This document shows positions 7,089 through 15,921 of a stretch of DNA of 33,066 bases, in pieces. The stretch comes from Clostridia bacterium (lineage in GTDB: Bacteria; Bacillota; Clostridia; Oscillospirales; CAG-272). Made by a program: the position numbers and the translations under genes. The stretch spans positions 1-33,066 of the forward strand of contig JAFTNU010000026.1 of NCBI GenBank assembly GCA_017451735.1, written 5' to 3'. The stretch's first letter is position 1. Each line of letters begins with the position of its first letter. The notes beneath the pieces were generated by a model. That model made no database searches. It saw only the letters and a list, made by a program, of their open reading frames with translations, and was not told the origin of the DNA.

Positions 7089-8174
7089 ATGAGATCCATA
7101 AAGAGGCGTGCGTCCCTTGCGGTGCGTGTTGCCGCGGTGATCCTGGCGCTTTTGGCCGCTCTTTCCCTTTGCGGCTGTCAAAAGGGCAGTGATGTACCGC
7201 TCAGTCCGGGACTCAAGATGATCGAGGGTGTGCCCGTCTATGACGATGATGTGGCCATGCGTACCGACCATTTTACCGTAACCCCCGGCATGATGGCGTT
7301 TTTCTTTTATGACTACGGTGGTGAGATGATCACGGTCATGGAGCAGAGCAAGACCTTTGACGACTCCCTTTCTCTCCACGATCAAATCTATACCGACGGG
7401 CTTTCCTGGTATGAGGTGATCATGAATGCCACCCTGGAAAAGGTCTCGACAATGCTGATCTACTGCGAGGCGGCCTATGCCGCAGGCGTAGCGCTCACCG
7501 CCGAGCAGAGCTCTGCCATCGACAGTGAGATATCAAGTGCCACCATGGAGGCGGCTGCTGCTTATTCCATGTCCCTGGAGGAGTACTGTCAGGCCCTTTA
7601 CGGTCCTTTGATGACTGCCGCGGATCTGAGATCGGTGCTGGAGCTGGAGATGCTGGCCAATGCCTATTCACTGACCGTGACGGCGGAGCTGGAGGGGAGC
7701 ATTACCGAGAGCGCGGCAAGAGAATATGCCGCCACCAACGGGTTGACCGATGAAACGCCCTCACGCAATATCGCTTATATTGCCGTTCCTTACGTGAACG
7801 GTGCGGCAAATGATAGCAAGGTCACTGCCATTCTGGCGGCGCTGGCGCAAGCACCGAGGGAGGAGACCCTTTCCGCTTATACGGCGGACGGTACCGTGGG
7901 GAGTGAGAAAAATCTGACCCCGGATAACACCAATATCTCCGCTATTTCCGATTGGCTGTTTGCCCCGGGGCGTGCGTCGGGAGACAGCGGGCGGATTGAG
8001 GCGGGGAGCTACACCTACGTCTTGCTTTACACCGGCAACGGTATGAGTTATGCCGAGGTTTCGGCGCGTATGAGCCTTTACGACAGCGCCTATGCGGCCT
8101 GGTATAACGGATGGGTAGAACGCCTTGAATTTGGGTATAATTATGACGTCATTGACGGTTATGATGTGACCTGA
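7089..8174 (+). CDS. Lipoprotein, SurA/PrsA N-terminal-like, paralogue of the upstream gene
   Basis: A 361-residue exported protein. Basic residues (MRSIKRRAS) and a hydrophobic stretch lead to the lipobox LSLCGC, so Cys about residue 30 would be lipidated and the protein tethered to the outer face of the membrane. The region after it parallels the upstream protein: DHFTVTPGMMAFFFYDYG here against ENYKVTVPMMSYMVYSEY there, followed in both by a helical SurA_N-like segment with ...YCEAAYAAGVAL / CCEAARLYGMAL. The clear C-terminal parvulin motifs (PV.T..G.H) are missing, so this is probably a substrate-binding or chaperone version without isomerase activity. The start is set by GGGGAGG six bases upstream. 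Confidence 0.75.
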   Translation: MRSIKRRASLAVRVAAVILALLAALSLCGCQKGSDVPLSPGLKMIEGVPVYDDDVAMRTDHFTVTPGMMAFFFYDYGGEMITVMEQSKTFDDSLSLHDQIYTDGLSWYEVIMNATLEKVSTMLIYCEAAYAAGVALTAEQSSAIDSEISSATMEAAAAYSMSLEEYCQALYGPLMTAADLRSVLELEMLANAYSLTVTAELEGSITESAAREYAATNGLTDETPSRNIAYIAVPYVNGAANDSKVTAILAALAQAPREETLSAYTADGTVGSEKNLTPDNTNISAISDWLFAPGRASGDSGRIEAGSYTYVLLYTGNGMSYAEVSARMSLYDSAYAAWYNGWVERLEFGYNYDVIDGYDVT

Positions 8175-8202
8175 CCACTATTTTTTAACAGGAGCTTCGA
8201 CT

Positions 8203-8847
8203 ATGGTTCTCGAATCCAAACAAACCACCCTCGCCTACCGTTGCCCCCATTGCGGTGCCGGTGTGATGAGTGCGGTCAGCCTTTTTCATCTGAAGGGCTC
8301 TATGGTCCGCCTTAAATGCGATTGCGGCAAAAGCACGATGGAGGCCCTGCCCACCACCGACGGCAAGGTCAGATTGACGGTTCCGTGCATCATCTGTCCC
8401 AATCCGCATCATTTTACGGTCAGCGAGAAGATCTTTTTCGGCAAGGAGCTGTTTTCTCTCCCGTGTCCTTATTCGGATATCAATATCTGCGTGATGGGAG
8501 AGGTCAATCACGTGAAGGCCGAGCTTTCCCGCACCGAATTACAGCTTCTTGACCTGATGGAAAAAAGCGGCATCACCGATTTTGAGGCGTTGCACAAGGA
8601 GGCTGAGCAGGCGGTCACCGATCCGCAGGTGCTGGAGATCGTGCTTTTTGTCATCCGCGATCTGGATGAGGAGGGAAAGATCAAGTGCCGTTGCGGTGAG
8701 GGGGAAGAGCGGGAATACGATGCCGAGATCCTCTCGGACGGTGTCAAGGTCACTTGCAAGAAATGCGGTGCCACCAAGACCATCCCCACCGATTCCTTGC
8801 TGGATGCCCATGAATTTTTGAACTGTGATTCTCTGCAATTGGAGTGA
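8203..8847 (+). CDS. Zinc-ribbon protein of unknown function
   Basis: A 214-residue, probably cytosolic protein. It has an N-terminal ribbon (CPHC at about 14-17, CDC at about 39-41), a further CIIC pair and a C-terminal ribbon (CRC...CKKC) with a roughly 90-residue helical segment between. The first half resembles CpXC-type zinc-binding domains, but I am not sure of the family. AGGAG lies upstream of the ATG at 8203. It is in series with the lipoprotein gene (28-base gap) and only five bases before the next start, so the three are probably co-transcribed. Confidence 0.65.
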   Translation: MVLESKQTTLAYRCPHCGAGVMSAVSLFHLKGSMVRLKCDCGKSTMEALPTTDGKVRLTVPCIICPNPHHFTVSEKIFFGKELFSLPCPYSDINICVMGEVNHVKAELSRTELQLLDLMEKSGITDFEALHKEAEQAVTDPQVLEIVLFVIRDLDEEGKIKCRCGEGEEREYDAEILSDGVKVTCKKCGATKTIPTDSLLDAHEFLNCDSLQLE

Positions 8848-8852
8848 ATAAA

Positions 8853-9308
8853 ATGACAAGAGCCGAAAAAGCCATTGCATTATTTGAAAACGGGGCTAAC
8901 TGCGCTCAAGCGGTTTGCGGAGCCTTTGCCGACCTTATGGGGATGGATGAAAAAATGGCCTTTCGTCTTTCCGCTCCCTTCGGCGGTGGTCTTGCTCGCC
9001 AGCGGGAGGTCTGCGGTGCAGTTTCGGGCATGTGCATGGTAGCGGGTATGCTGTACGGTTACGATGATCTGACCGACGATAAGCGCAAGGCCTCTCACTA
9101 TTTGCTGATCCGTGAGCTGTGTGATGCCTTCAAGGCGGCATACGGAACCATTGTCTGCCGCGATCTGCTTGGTGCCAAGCGCGCCGATACGGCTCCCACG
9201 CCCGCCGCCCGCACCGAGGAATATTACCGTACCCGTCCCTGCGCCCGCCAGGTGGGGACTGCCGCCCAAATCCTGGAGGACTACATTGCAACCCATCCTG
9301 TGGCATAA
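8853..9308 (+). CDS. C_GCAxxG_C_C family protein
   Basis: A 151-residue protein of the small redox-associated family named for its cysteine pattern. Visible cysteines are NCAQAVC near the N terminus, CGAVSGMC in the middle, VCRDL, and a last Cys in RPCARQV. The function of this family is not established; the conserved cysteines suggest metal or redox-cofactor binding. ATG 8853 is chosen because TTGGAG lies nine bases upstream; the GTG at 8844 abuts that site. The gene is followed by a strong terminator. Confidence 0.87.
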   Translation: MTRAEKAIALFENGANCAQAVCGAFADLMGMDEKMAFRLSAPFGGGLARQREVCGAVSGMCMVAGMLYGYDDLTDDKRKASHYLLIRELCDAFKAAYGTIVCRDLLGAKRADTAPTPAARTEEYYRTRPCARQVGTAAQILEDYIATHPVA

Positions 9309-9330
9309 AAATCAAGCAACGTATATCAAA

Positions 9331-9376
9331 AAGCAATCCGCAAGGCACCGTGTCGGTGCCTTGCGGATTGCTTTTT
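9331..9376. terminator. Strong bidirectional terminator
   Basis: A perfect 20-bp stem (9331-9350 with 9354-9373, loop TGT), flanked by A-run and T-run on the two sides. It lies between two convergent genes and works for both strands. Confidence 0.93.
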
Positions 9377-9385
9377 TCCATCATT

Positions 9386-10321
9386 TTACAGTATTATGCC
9401 GAATTCCTTTTGCAGCAGTGCCTCGATCTCATGGCGCTCGGGCATAGAGGTGGCGGCGCCCAGGCGGGTGACGGAGATCGCCGCCGTGCAGGTGGCGAAT
9501 TTCAGTGCCGTTTCCACATCCCGACCTTCGGCAATGGCGGTGGCAAAGCCGCCGTTAAAGGCGTCGCCCGCACCTGTGGTCTCCACTGCCTTCATTTTAA
9601 GACAGGGGACCAGCACCTCCCGCTTGCCGTCGGTAAAGTAAGCGCCACGGGATCCCAGGGTGATGATCACATTCTTCACACCCATCTCAAAGAACGCGGC
9701 GGCCGCTTTGCGGCAGTCCTCGGTGGAGGCCACCTTCACACCTGTGAATTGCTCGGCCTCGGATTCGTTGGGCGTGACAAAATCCACACCGTCAAAGACC
9801 TTTTTATCCACGTCAATGTGAGGTGCGGGATTGAGAATGAAGGGCTTTCCGTATTTTTGAGCTAGCTCCTTTGCGGCAAGGACTGCCTCGACAGTGGTCT
9901 CAAATTGGGTCAGCACCGCGTCGGCGTCGGCAAAATCCTTCTCTGCACCAAGGACCGATTCCCGCCCGACCTTTTCATTGGCACCGGGGATGACGATGAT
10001 GCGATTTTGACCGTCCCGCCCGTCGATCTCGATCAGGGCACTGCCCGTTTCGTTCTCACGGGTGGCGGTGATGTAGCACTCACTGATGCCTTCGGCGGCG
10101 TAGAATTTTCCCAGAATGTCTCCCAATACATCCGCTCCCCGTTGCCCGATCAGCAGGGCTTCCGCACCGGCGCGATGGGCCGCCACCATCTGATTACTGC
10201 CTTTTCCGCCTGCACTGAAACGCAAGGTCGTCCCCTTGGTTGTTTCACCTGCCACGGGCAGATGGGGCGCATAACCCGTAATATCCACATTCAACGATCC
10301 GGGACCGATGATCTTTGCCAT
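9386..10321 (-). CDS. rbsK: Ribokinase (PfkB family)
   Basis: A 311-residue sugar kinase, the usual ribokinase length. It phosphorylates D-ribose, or a similar sugar, to the 5-phosphate using ATP. The substrate motif is GGKGSNQ (38-44); the anion hole and catalytic base are in TTGAGDAFNGG with Asp253; NPAPHID and TPNESEAE are also typical of RbsK. AAGGAGG precedes the ATG. The gene has its own promoter and is separated from the upstream oxidoreductases by a palindromic terminator. No ribose transporter or RbsD is nearby, so the natural substrate could be another pentose or nucleoside-derived sugar. Confidence 0.92.
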   Translation of the reverse strand: MAKIIGPGSLNVDITGYAPHLPVAGETTKGTTLRFSAGGKGSNQMVAAHRAGAEALLIGQRGADVLGDILGKFYAAEGISECYITATRENETGSALIEIDGRDGQNRIIVIPGANEKVGRESVLGAEKDFADADAVLTQFETTVEAVLAAKELAQKYGKPFILNPAPHIDVDKKVFDGVDFVTPNESEAEQFTGVKVASTEDCRKAAAAFFEMGVKNVIITLGSRGAYFTDGKREVLVPCLKMKAVETTGAGDAFNGGFATAIAEGRDVETALKFATCTAAISVTRLGAATSMPERHEIEALLQKEFGIIL

Positions 10322-10355
10322 AATAGCCTCCTTGTAGGTTGATTCTCTTGATTAT

Positions 10356-10384
10356 ATTATAAAAAAATTTATCGCTTTCGTCAA
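10356..10384 (-). promoter_or_regulatory. Sigma-A promoter of the ribokinase gene
   Basis: Minus strand: TTGACG (10384-10379), a 17-bp spacer, TATAAT (10361-10356). Confidence 0.85.
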
Positions 10385-10423
10385 GAGGAAAGCGATAAAA
10401 AGCACGGGTGTGACGTATCCGAA

Positions 10424-10469
10424 AAGCGAGTGAGCCAAGCAGCGTTAACGCTGTTTGGCTCACTCGCTT
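10424..10469 (-). terminator. 46-bp loopless palindrome/terminator
   Basis: AAGCGAGTGAGCCAA... mirrors itself around GTTAAC with one mismatched pair near the middle. Read on the minus strand it follows the oxidoreductase stop by 18 bases and continues into TTTT, as expected for a terminator. Its construction is like that of the palindrome at 2006-2047. Confidence 0.75.
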
Positions 10470-10487
10470 GAATTGCCGTCCGGTTGG

Positions 10488-11330
10488 TCAAAGAGTCACC
10501 CATTCACCGGGGGCTTGGGCGGCCTTCAGCGCCGCCTCGCGGATGGACATGACCTCAAGGGTCTGGGTAGCGTCGAAGGGGGGTGTGCCACTTTCGAAAA
10601 AGCGCAGGATATCGGTGATCAGCAAGGGGAAGAATCCGGATCCGATCTGCCGCCAGCGGGGCTTTTCGCCGCCCTCTGCCAACAGAGTAAAGGGCAGGGC
10701 GTTGGGGGCATAGGTCATGGTGGCCGCCCGATCATCCCCATAGCCGATCTCGAAAACGGTGAGCAGGCCCATCTGCTCTGCACGAACCCTTTCGGCACCC
10801 GTTCCAAGAACCTTTACCACCATTTCTACCTGGTGGACGATATATTCCTCTGCGCTTCTGCCGCTTCCCGTCACTGCAAGGCGGCGACTGCCCGCGATCT
10901 CCTCCAGCTCGGTGGCGTAGCGGAGCGCCGAGGAGCTGAACATGGGGGTGCCGTGCTTGTCGGCCAACATGAAGATGCTTTTGGCCGTTGCAAGGTCGGG
11001 GGCAAAGGTCTTGTCGATATAGGTGGGCTTTCCGTAGGGCAGGACTTGCTCGGCGTAGGAAAGATGCTTATCGGGATCGGAGGGGGCCAGGATCAGAATG
11101 GCATCGCTTTTCTCACAAAGCTCGGCAAGCGTCCGACAGGGCGTAACGCCGTATTTCTCACACCATTGGGCGGTGCTTTTACCGTCCCTTGGGGAAATAT
11201 CCGTCTCCGCCCAGCCAAAGGATACCCGATAATCGCTACCCAGTGCTTGATTGGCCTCCTCGATCCAGGCAGGGTAGTTGTTGGCATGCCATTCACTCAG
11301 ATAATAGTCAACAAAGCCGATTTTTTTCAT
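10488..11330 (-). CDS. Gfo/Idh/MocA-like oxidoreductase (short form)
   Basis: A 280-residue protein. The N terminus (MKKIGFVDYYLSEWHANNYP) is a Rossmann-type start without a canonical GxGxxG. The segment ILILAPSDPDKHLSYAEQVL, then PTYIDKTFAPDLATAKSIF, matches the family's cofactor-proximal EKP region, with DKT in place of EKP. It is shorter than the usual 330-390 residues because the C-terminal sheet domain is reduced. It is probably an NAD(P)-linked sugar or cyclitol dehydrogenase, or a non-catalytic partner of the full-length oxidoreductase directly upstream, from which it is separated by 17 bases. Confidence 0.75.
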   Translation of the reverse strand: MKKIGFVDYYLSEWHANNYPAWIEEANQALGSDYRVSFGWAETDISPRDGKSTAQWCEKYGVTPCRTLAELCEKSDAILILAPSDPDKHLSYAEQVLPYGKPTYIDKTFAPDLATAKSIFMLADKHGTPMFSSSALRYATELEEIAGSRRLAVTGSGRSAEEYIVHQVEMVVKVLGTGAERVRAEQMGLLTVFEIGYGDDRAATMTYAPNALPFTLLAEGGEKPRWRQIGSGFFPLLITDILRFFESGTPPFDATQTLEVMSIREAALKAAQAPGEWVTL

Positions 11331-11347
11331 ACCGTCAGCGCCCTTTT

Positions 11348-12418
11348 TCAGATTTCATCCCCTCGCAGCTCACGGTGTAGCTCGGCCGAGCGGTACAGGG
11401 CGTCCAGTAATTTGGCGCTTTCCAGAATATTGTCGATATGGTTGCGGTTTTTTACACCCGTATCAGTGGATTCCAAAAATGCGATATCCTCCATGCGGTA
11501 CATATTGGGGATGTGGTGATCGCTCTGGGTGCTTTCCAGCGTTTCGCCGTTGCAGTAGATGAACTGCTTTCCGTAATCCAGACGGGCCCCACCCTTGTCA
11601 CCGAGAAAATCAACGTACATATCCCGCTGGTCCAGGTTCTGTGCCCAGGCACCGTTGAAGGAAATGCTGGCCTTGTCGGTACGGATGTGCCCCGTGACAA
11701 AGTCATCCACGTCATTTACGCCGTTTACCACATCGGCGGTATCCTCCGCATGCATGGATCTGTATTTATACGCCTTCATATCCTTGGCCATTTCGCTGTA
11801 GGTGTCACAGGTCAGGGTCTGCAGCTTGGCGCCGCCCAATACATAAAGGATGAGGTCGAGAAAGTGCACACCCCAGTCGATCAGTGCACCGCCGCCCGAC
11901 TGTGCCTTTGTGGTAAAGGCGCCGCCAAGACCGGGAATCGAGCGGAAATCGCGGAAGGAGCAGTAAACGTGGTAGATCTTACCAAACTTACCCTCACGGT
12001 TCATTTCCTCCAGCAGCTCTACTGACTTGTTATAGCGGTTACAAACGCCGATATTCAGCATCAGTCCCCGCTTGTTTGCCTCGTCGGCCATTTCCTTGGA
12101 AAGAGCGTAGTTGACGGTGATGGGCTTTTCGCACATAACATGCTTGCCGGCGCGGAGTGCATCCATGGCAACGGTATAGTGTGCGTAGTTGGGGGTCAGA
12201 ACGAAAACCGCGGTGACCTCGGGGTCGGCCAGAGCCACATTGTAATCGGTGATGGCGTTTTCCACAAAGTCGTATTTTGCCTTAACGGCCTCGGCCTTTT
12301 CAAGGATCAGGTCGCATGCGTATTTGACTCTCACATTGCCCAATTTTTCAAAAGCGGGGAAGTGAGCACCGCAGGCGATGCGCCCGCAGCCTACGACGGC
12401 GACGGTATAAGCTTTCAT
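11348..12418 (-). CDS. Gfo/Idh/MocA family oxidoreductase
   Basis: A 356-residue NAD(P)-dependent sugar or cyclitol oxidoreductase. The nucleotide-binding motif is VVGCGRIACGAHF (8-20), the family signature CEKPI at 96-100, and the active-site segment GGGALIDWGVHFLD (175-188) has the expected Asp and His. GGAGG precedes the ATG. It is the first gene of an operon with the shorter oxidoreductase. It is divergent from an AraC-type regulator, which suggests control by it. The substrate is unknown. Confidence 0.9.
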   Translation of the reverse strand: MKAYTVAVVGCGRIACGAHFPAFEKLGNVRVKYACDLILEKAEAVKAKYDFVENAITDYNVALADPEVTAVFVLTPNYAHYTVAMDALRAGKHVMCEKPITVNYALSKEMADEANKRGLMLNIGVCNRYNKSVELLEEMNREGKFGKIYHVYCSFRDFRSIPGLGGAFTTKAQSGGGALIDWGVHFLDLILYVLGGAKLQTLTCDTYSEMAKDMKAYKYRSMHAEDTADVVNGVNDVDDFVTGHIRTDKASISFNGAWAQNLDQRDMYVDFLGDKGGARLDYGKQFIYCNGETLESTQSDHHIPNMYRMEDIAFLESTDTGVKNRNHIDNILESAKLLDALYRSAELHRELRGDEI

Positions 12419-12469
12419 GATAAAAATCCTCCGTTTTCAGATTCTTGTCGGCTAATTGCCCTTGGCTTC

Positions 12470-12498
12470 ATTATAAAATAGTAAGCTTTTTCTGTAAA
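12470..12498 (-). promoter_or_regulatory. Promoter of the oxidoreductase operon
   Basis: Minus strand: TTTACA (12498-12493), a 17-bp spacer, TATAAT (12475-12470). It faces away from the AraC gene promoter about 90 bp to the right. Confidence 0.75.
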
Positions 12499-12584
12499 TA
12501 CCATTTTTTTGCCCAAAATTTTGCATTTTTTCGGATTCTTTGATGGGTATCGGCTTTTTTGCCCGAATATTATCATGTTTTTTA

Positions 12585-12613
12585 TTGACTTTGCGGGTCG
12601 TCCTCGCTATAAT
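12585..12613 (+). promoter_or_regulatory. Promoter of the AraC-regulator operon
   Basis: TTGACT (12585-12590), a 17-bp spacer, TATAAT (12608-12613). Confidence 0.85.
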
Positions 12614-12645
12614 GAAAGACAGACTGCATCGAAAGGAGGGAGCAT

Positions 12646-13548
12646 ATGCCGAAGGGAACCCGTTATCATCTGAACCGTTCTCATATCAAGGAGCCCTTGC
12701 GCTTCGGGGATACGCTCCTTTATCAGATCGGGCGACTTCATTGCGCCGAGGACCTGGAGATCAAGGTTCACGGTCATCTGAATTGGTTTGAGCTGACAGT
12801 TGTTACCGACGGGCGGGGCACGGTCTCTACCAACGGGGTGGCGGTGCCTGTGGAGAGAGGGGATATTTATCTCTCCTTCCCGGGTGATTTTCACGGCATT
12901 CTTTCGGATAAAGATAAGCCCCTGAAGTACGACTTCTTTGCCTTCAATACCGTTTCCCCCGATCTTGGGGCAGAGCTGGAGGAGCTGACCCGCACGGCGC
13001 TTTCTGCCGACCGTCGGGTATTTCGGGATGAACGGGTGCGCACTCTGGTGGCCGATGCCATTGCCGAGATCGGCGGTACCGACGGGTATGCCGAACGGAT
13101 CCTGACGGTGGTCATGGAGCAAATTATTTTATACGTATTGCGAAATTTTCGCACCATGCAGGTACAAAAGCGCAATTTTGTGGGGAAGCAGGAGGAGCTT
13201 TGCTACCGCATGATGCACTATATCGATACCCACATTTACACCATGCAAGGTCTTTCCGATCTTGCACAGGCCATGTGTTATCATTACAGCTATCTGTCGG
13301 AGGTGTTCTGCAAGGTGACCTCCGAGACACTGCTGCATTATTACCGCACCCGTCGCCTGGAGGCGGCGCGGCTGTTGTTGAGCGAGGAAAGGCTGAGCGT
13401 GGGGGAGGTGGCGGATCTATTGCACTACGCCTCGATCTACACCTTCAGCCGCGCGTTCAAAGAGGCATTCGGTATTTCACCCGCCCGTTATCGGCGGGAA
13501 AGCACGGAGAAAAAGGAGGGGACAGATGAAAAACGGATTGGTTCTTGA
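12646..13548 (+). CDS. AraC family transcriptional regulator
   Basis: A 300-residue regulator with an N-terminal cupin sensor (about 15-120; HLNWFELTVVTDGRG, then VERGDIYLSFPGDFH) and a C-terminal double helix-turn-helix (about 190-290; LSDLAQAMCYHYSYLSEVF, then VGEVADLLHYASIYTFSRAF ending GISPARYRR). Such proteins bind a small ligand, usually a sugar, in the cupin and activate nearby operons. The divergent oxidoreductase genes are its likely target. GAAAGGAGGG precedes the ATG. The last 23 bases overlap the next gene. Confidence 0.93.
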   Translation: MPKGTRYHLNRSHIKEPLRFGDTLLYQIGRLHCAEDLEIKVHGHLNWFELTVVTDGRGTVSTNGVAVPVERGDIYLSFPGDFHGILSDKDKPLKYDFFAFNTVSPDLGAELEELTRTALSADRRVFRDERVRTLVADAIAEIGGTDGYAERILTVVMEQIILYVLRNFRTMQVQKRNFVGKQEELCYRMMHYIDTHIYTMQGLSDLAQAMCYHYSYLSEVFCKVTSETLLHYYRTRRLEAARLLLSEERLSVGEVADLLHYASIYTFSRAFKEAFGISPARYRRESTEKKEGTDEKRIGS

Positions 13549-14383
13549 GGGGGGCGCCATGCGGGGCATGTTCACCGCGGGGGTTCTGGATGTGTTGATG
13601 GAAGGGAATGTGAGCTTTGACGGTGTCATCGGTGTGTCTGCGGGCGCCGCCTTCGGCTGTAATTTCAAATCGGGGCAGATCGGGCGGACCATCCGTTACA
13701 ACATGCGGTTTTGCAATGACAAGCGCTATTGCGGTCTGCGCTCGCTTTTGCGTACCGGAAATCTGTTCAATGCCGAATTCTGCTATCGTACCGTGCCGGA
13801 GCAATTGGATCTTTTCGATGCCGCGGCCTTTGCCGCCAATCCCACGGCGTTTTATTTGGTCGCAACCGACATTGAAAAGGGACGGGCGGTATATAAGCGG
13901 GTGAGAAAGGTGGAGGGGGATGACTACGAGTGGTTCCGCGCCTCAGCCTCCATGCCCCTGGTTTCCACTCCTGTGGAGATCGACGGGCGCAAGTATCTGG
14001 ACGGCGGCATAACCGATTCGATCCCGCTTCGCTATTTCGAGCATATTGGGTATGAAAAGAATGTGGTGATCCTGACGCAGCCCGAGGACTATCGGAAGGA
14101 AAAGAACCGCATGCTCGGCTTGATGCGGCTTTCCATGAGTCAATACCCTCGTACGCTTGCCGCCATGGAGCGTCGTCATACGGTTTATAATGAGACGCTG
14201 GACTATATCAAGGAGCGTGAGGAGGCGGGTCGTGTCCTGGCGATCCGCCCCCCGCAGGCGCTGGAGATCGGGCGGGTGGAAAAGGACCCGGAGCGGCTGA
14301 AGGCAATCTATGAGATCGGCAGAAGCGTTGGCGAGAAAAATGTAAACCGTATTCGTGATTTTTTGACCGAATCGGGCGAATAG
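13526..14383 (+). CDS. Patatin-like phospholipase
   Basis: A 285-residue serine hydrolase of the patatin/RssA type, acting on membrane or other lipid acyl esters. The oxyanion loop is GGAMRG (about 9-14), the nucleophile elbow GVSAG has Ser38, and the catalytic Asp159 lies in DGG, completing the Ser-Asp dyad. GGAGG lies six bases upstream and the gene starts inside the AraC reading frame, implying translational coupling. No signal peptide, so cytosolic. Confidence 0.92.
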   Translation: MKNGLVLEGGAMRGMFTAGVLDVLMEGNVSFDGVIGVSAGAAFGCNFKSGQIGRTIRYNMRFCNDKRYCGLRSLLRTGNLFNAEFCYRTVPEQLDLFDAAAFAANPTAFYLVATDIEKGRAVYKRVRKVEGDDYEWFRASASMPLVSTPVEIDGRKYLDGGITDSIPLRYFEHIGYEKNVVILTQPEDYRKEKNRMLGLMRLSMSQYPRTLAAMERRHTVYNETLDYIKEREEAGRVLAIRPPQALEIGRVEKDPERLKAIYEIGRSVGEKNVNRIRDFLTESGE

Positions 14384-14390
14384 AGGAGCA

Positions 14391-15794
14391 ATGATGTCTA
14401 TAAAAAAATACATCGGAGATCGAAAATTTTATCGCTCGGTGCTTGCCATTGCCGTGCCGATCATGATCCAGAACGGATTTACCAATCTGGTGAACCTGCT
14501 GGACAACATCATGGTGGGGCGTCTGGGAACCGAGTCGATGTCGGGGGTCTCCATTGTCAATCAATTCATTTTCATTTTCAATCTGCTGATCTTCGGGGCG
14601 GTATCGGCGGCGGGAATTTTTACCTCGCAGTATCACGGCCTTGGGGATGAGGAGGGGGTGCGTCATACCTTCCGCTTCAAGCTCCTCATCAATCTGACGG
14701 TGGGGATCCTGGGGATTCTGGTGTTCGGCCTTTTTGACGATGGGCTCATCAATCTGTTTTTGCATGAGGGAAGCGCCGAGGGAGATCTGGTGCTGACGCT
14801 CTCCGAGGGAAAGCGCTATCTGGCGGTGATGCTGGTGGGCTTTCTGCCCTACGCCGTCTCACAGGTCTATGCCTCCACCATGCGCGAGGTGGGGCAGACT
14901 GTTCTGCCCATGATTGCCAGTATTGCGGCGGTGGTGACCAATTTCGTATTGAATTGTGTTCTGATTTTCGGAATGTTCGGTATGCCCGCCTTTGGGGTGG
15001 CGGGCGCCGCCGCGGCCACGGTTGCCTCCCGCTTTGCGGAGCTGGCCATTCTGGTCATCTGGGGGCACAGGCACACCGACCGATGCAAATTCCTGGTGGG
15101 GGCATATCGCTCCATGCGCATTCCCAAGGCACTGATGGGACGGATCGCGCTGAAGGGTCTGCCGCTGATGGTCAATGAGCTGTTCTGGTCCCTGTCGGTG
15201 ACCATGCGCAACCAGTGCTATTCCACCCGAGGCCTTGACGTGGTGGCGGCGCAGAATATCAACTCTACCATCGAGAACCTGGTCAGCGTGGTCTATATGG
15301 CCCTGGGAACCTCGATCTCCATTGTGGTGGGGAATCTTCTGGGTGCGGGAAGGATCGAGGAGGCCAAGGACGCCGACCGCAAGATGATGGCCTTCTCCGT
15401 GACCTGCGCTCTCTTGATGGCGGGGATCCTGGCGGCGATCTCGCCCCTGTTCCCGCGGATGTACAACACAGGGGATGCGGTGCGGGAGCTGGCAGGCTTC
15501 ATGATGATCGTCACCGCCGTGGCCACACCCTTCCGTTCCTTTGCTCATGCCGCCTATTTTACGCTCCGTTCGGGGGGTAAAGTGATGATAACCTTGCTAT
15601 TCGACAGCGTGTATATGTGGGTGATCGTCATGCCTGTGGCGTTTGTTCTGGCACATTTTACCACGGTGAGCATTCATTGGATGTTCATTCTCTGCCAGGG
15701 GGTGGAGTCGGCCAAGTTCCTGTTGGGTGCCGCTCTGCTCAAGCGGGGGAGCTGGGCCACACAGCTGGTCAAAAAAGAGGAGTCGGCGGTCTGA
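14391..15794 (+). CDS. MATE family efflux transporter
   Basis: A 467-residue integral membrane protein with about 12 predicted spans arranged as two related halves. The family start is visible: AVPIMIQNGFTNLVNLLDNI, then LGTESMSGVSIVNQF. MATE proteins export cationic drugs or metabolites using Na+ or H+ gradients. It starts seven bases after the patatin stop, at ATGATG (14391 or 14394), with GAGGAG in front, so it is in the AraC operon. The substrate is unknown. Confidence 0.92.
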   Translation: MMSIKKYIGDRKFYRSVLAIAVPIMIQNGFTNLVNLLDNIMVGRLGTESMSGVSIVNQFIFIFNLLIFGAVSAAGIFTSQYHGLGDEEGVRHTFRFKLLINLTVGILGILVFGLFDDGLINLFLHEGSAEGDLVLTLSEGKRYLAVMLVGFLPYAVSQVYASTMREVGQTVLPMIASIAAVVTNFVLNCVLIFGMFGMPAFGVAGAAAATVASRFAELAILVIWGHRHTDRCKFLVGAYRSMRIPKALMGRIALKGLPLMVNELFWSLSVTMRNQCYSTRGLDVVAAQNINSTIENLVSVVYMALGTSISIVVGNLLGAGRIEEAKDADRKMMAFSVTCALLMAGILAAISPLFPRMYNTGDAVRELAGFMMIVTAVATPFRSFAHAAYFTLRSGGKVMITLLFDSVYMWVIVMPVAFVLAHFTTVSIHWMFILCQGVESAKFLLGAALLKRGSWATQLVKKEESAV

Positions 15795-15821
15795 CCCCGC
15801 CCGAGGGTGAGGCCGCGCCAC

Positions 15822-15850
15822 TTGCCAAAATTCAAAAAATATGCTATACT
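15822..15850 (+). promoter_or_regulatory. Promoter of the nucleotidyltransferase gene
   Basis: TTGCCA (15822-15827), a 17-bp spacer, TATACT (15845-15850). A small hairpin AATACCG-TTT-CGGTATT (15885-15901) followed by T residues sits in the leader just before AAAAAGGAG, and could act as a weak attenuator. Confidence 0.75.
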
Positions 15851-15921
15851 GTCAATGATCGCATCCAAGATGGGTCAAATACAGAATACCGTTTCGGTAT
15901 TTTTGCAAAAAGGAGATCTAT

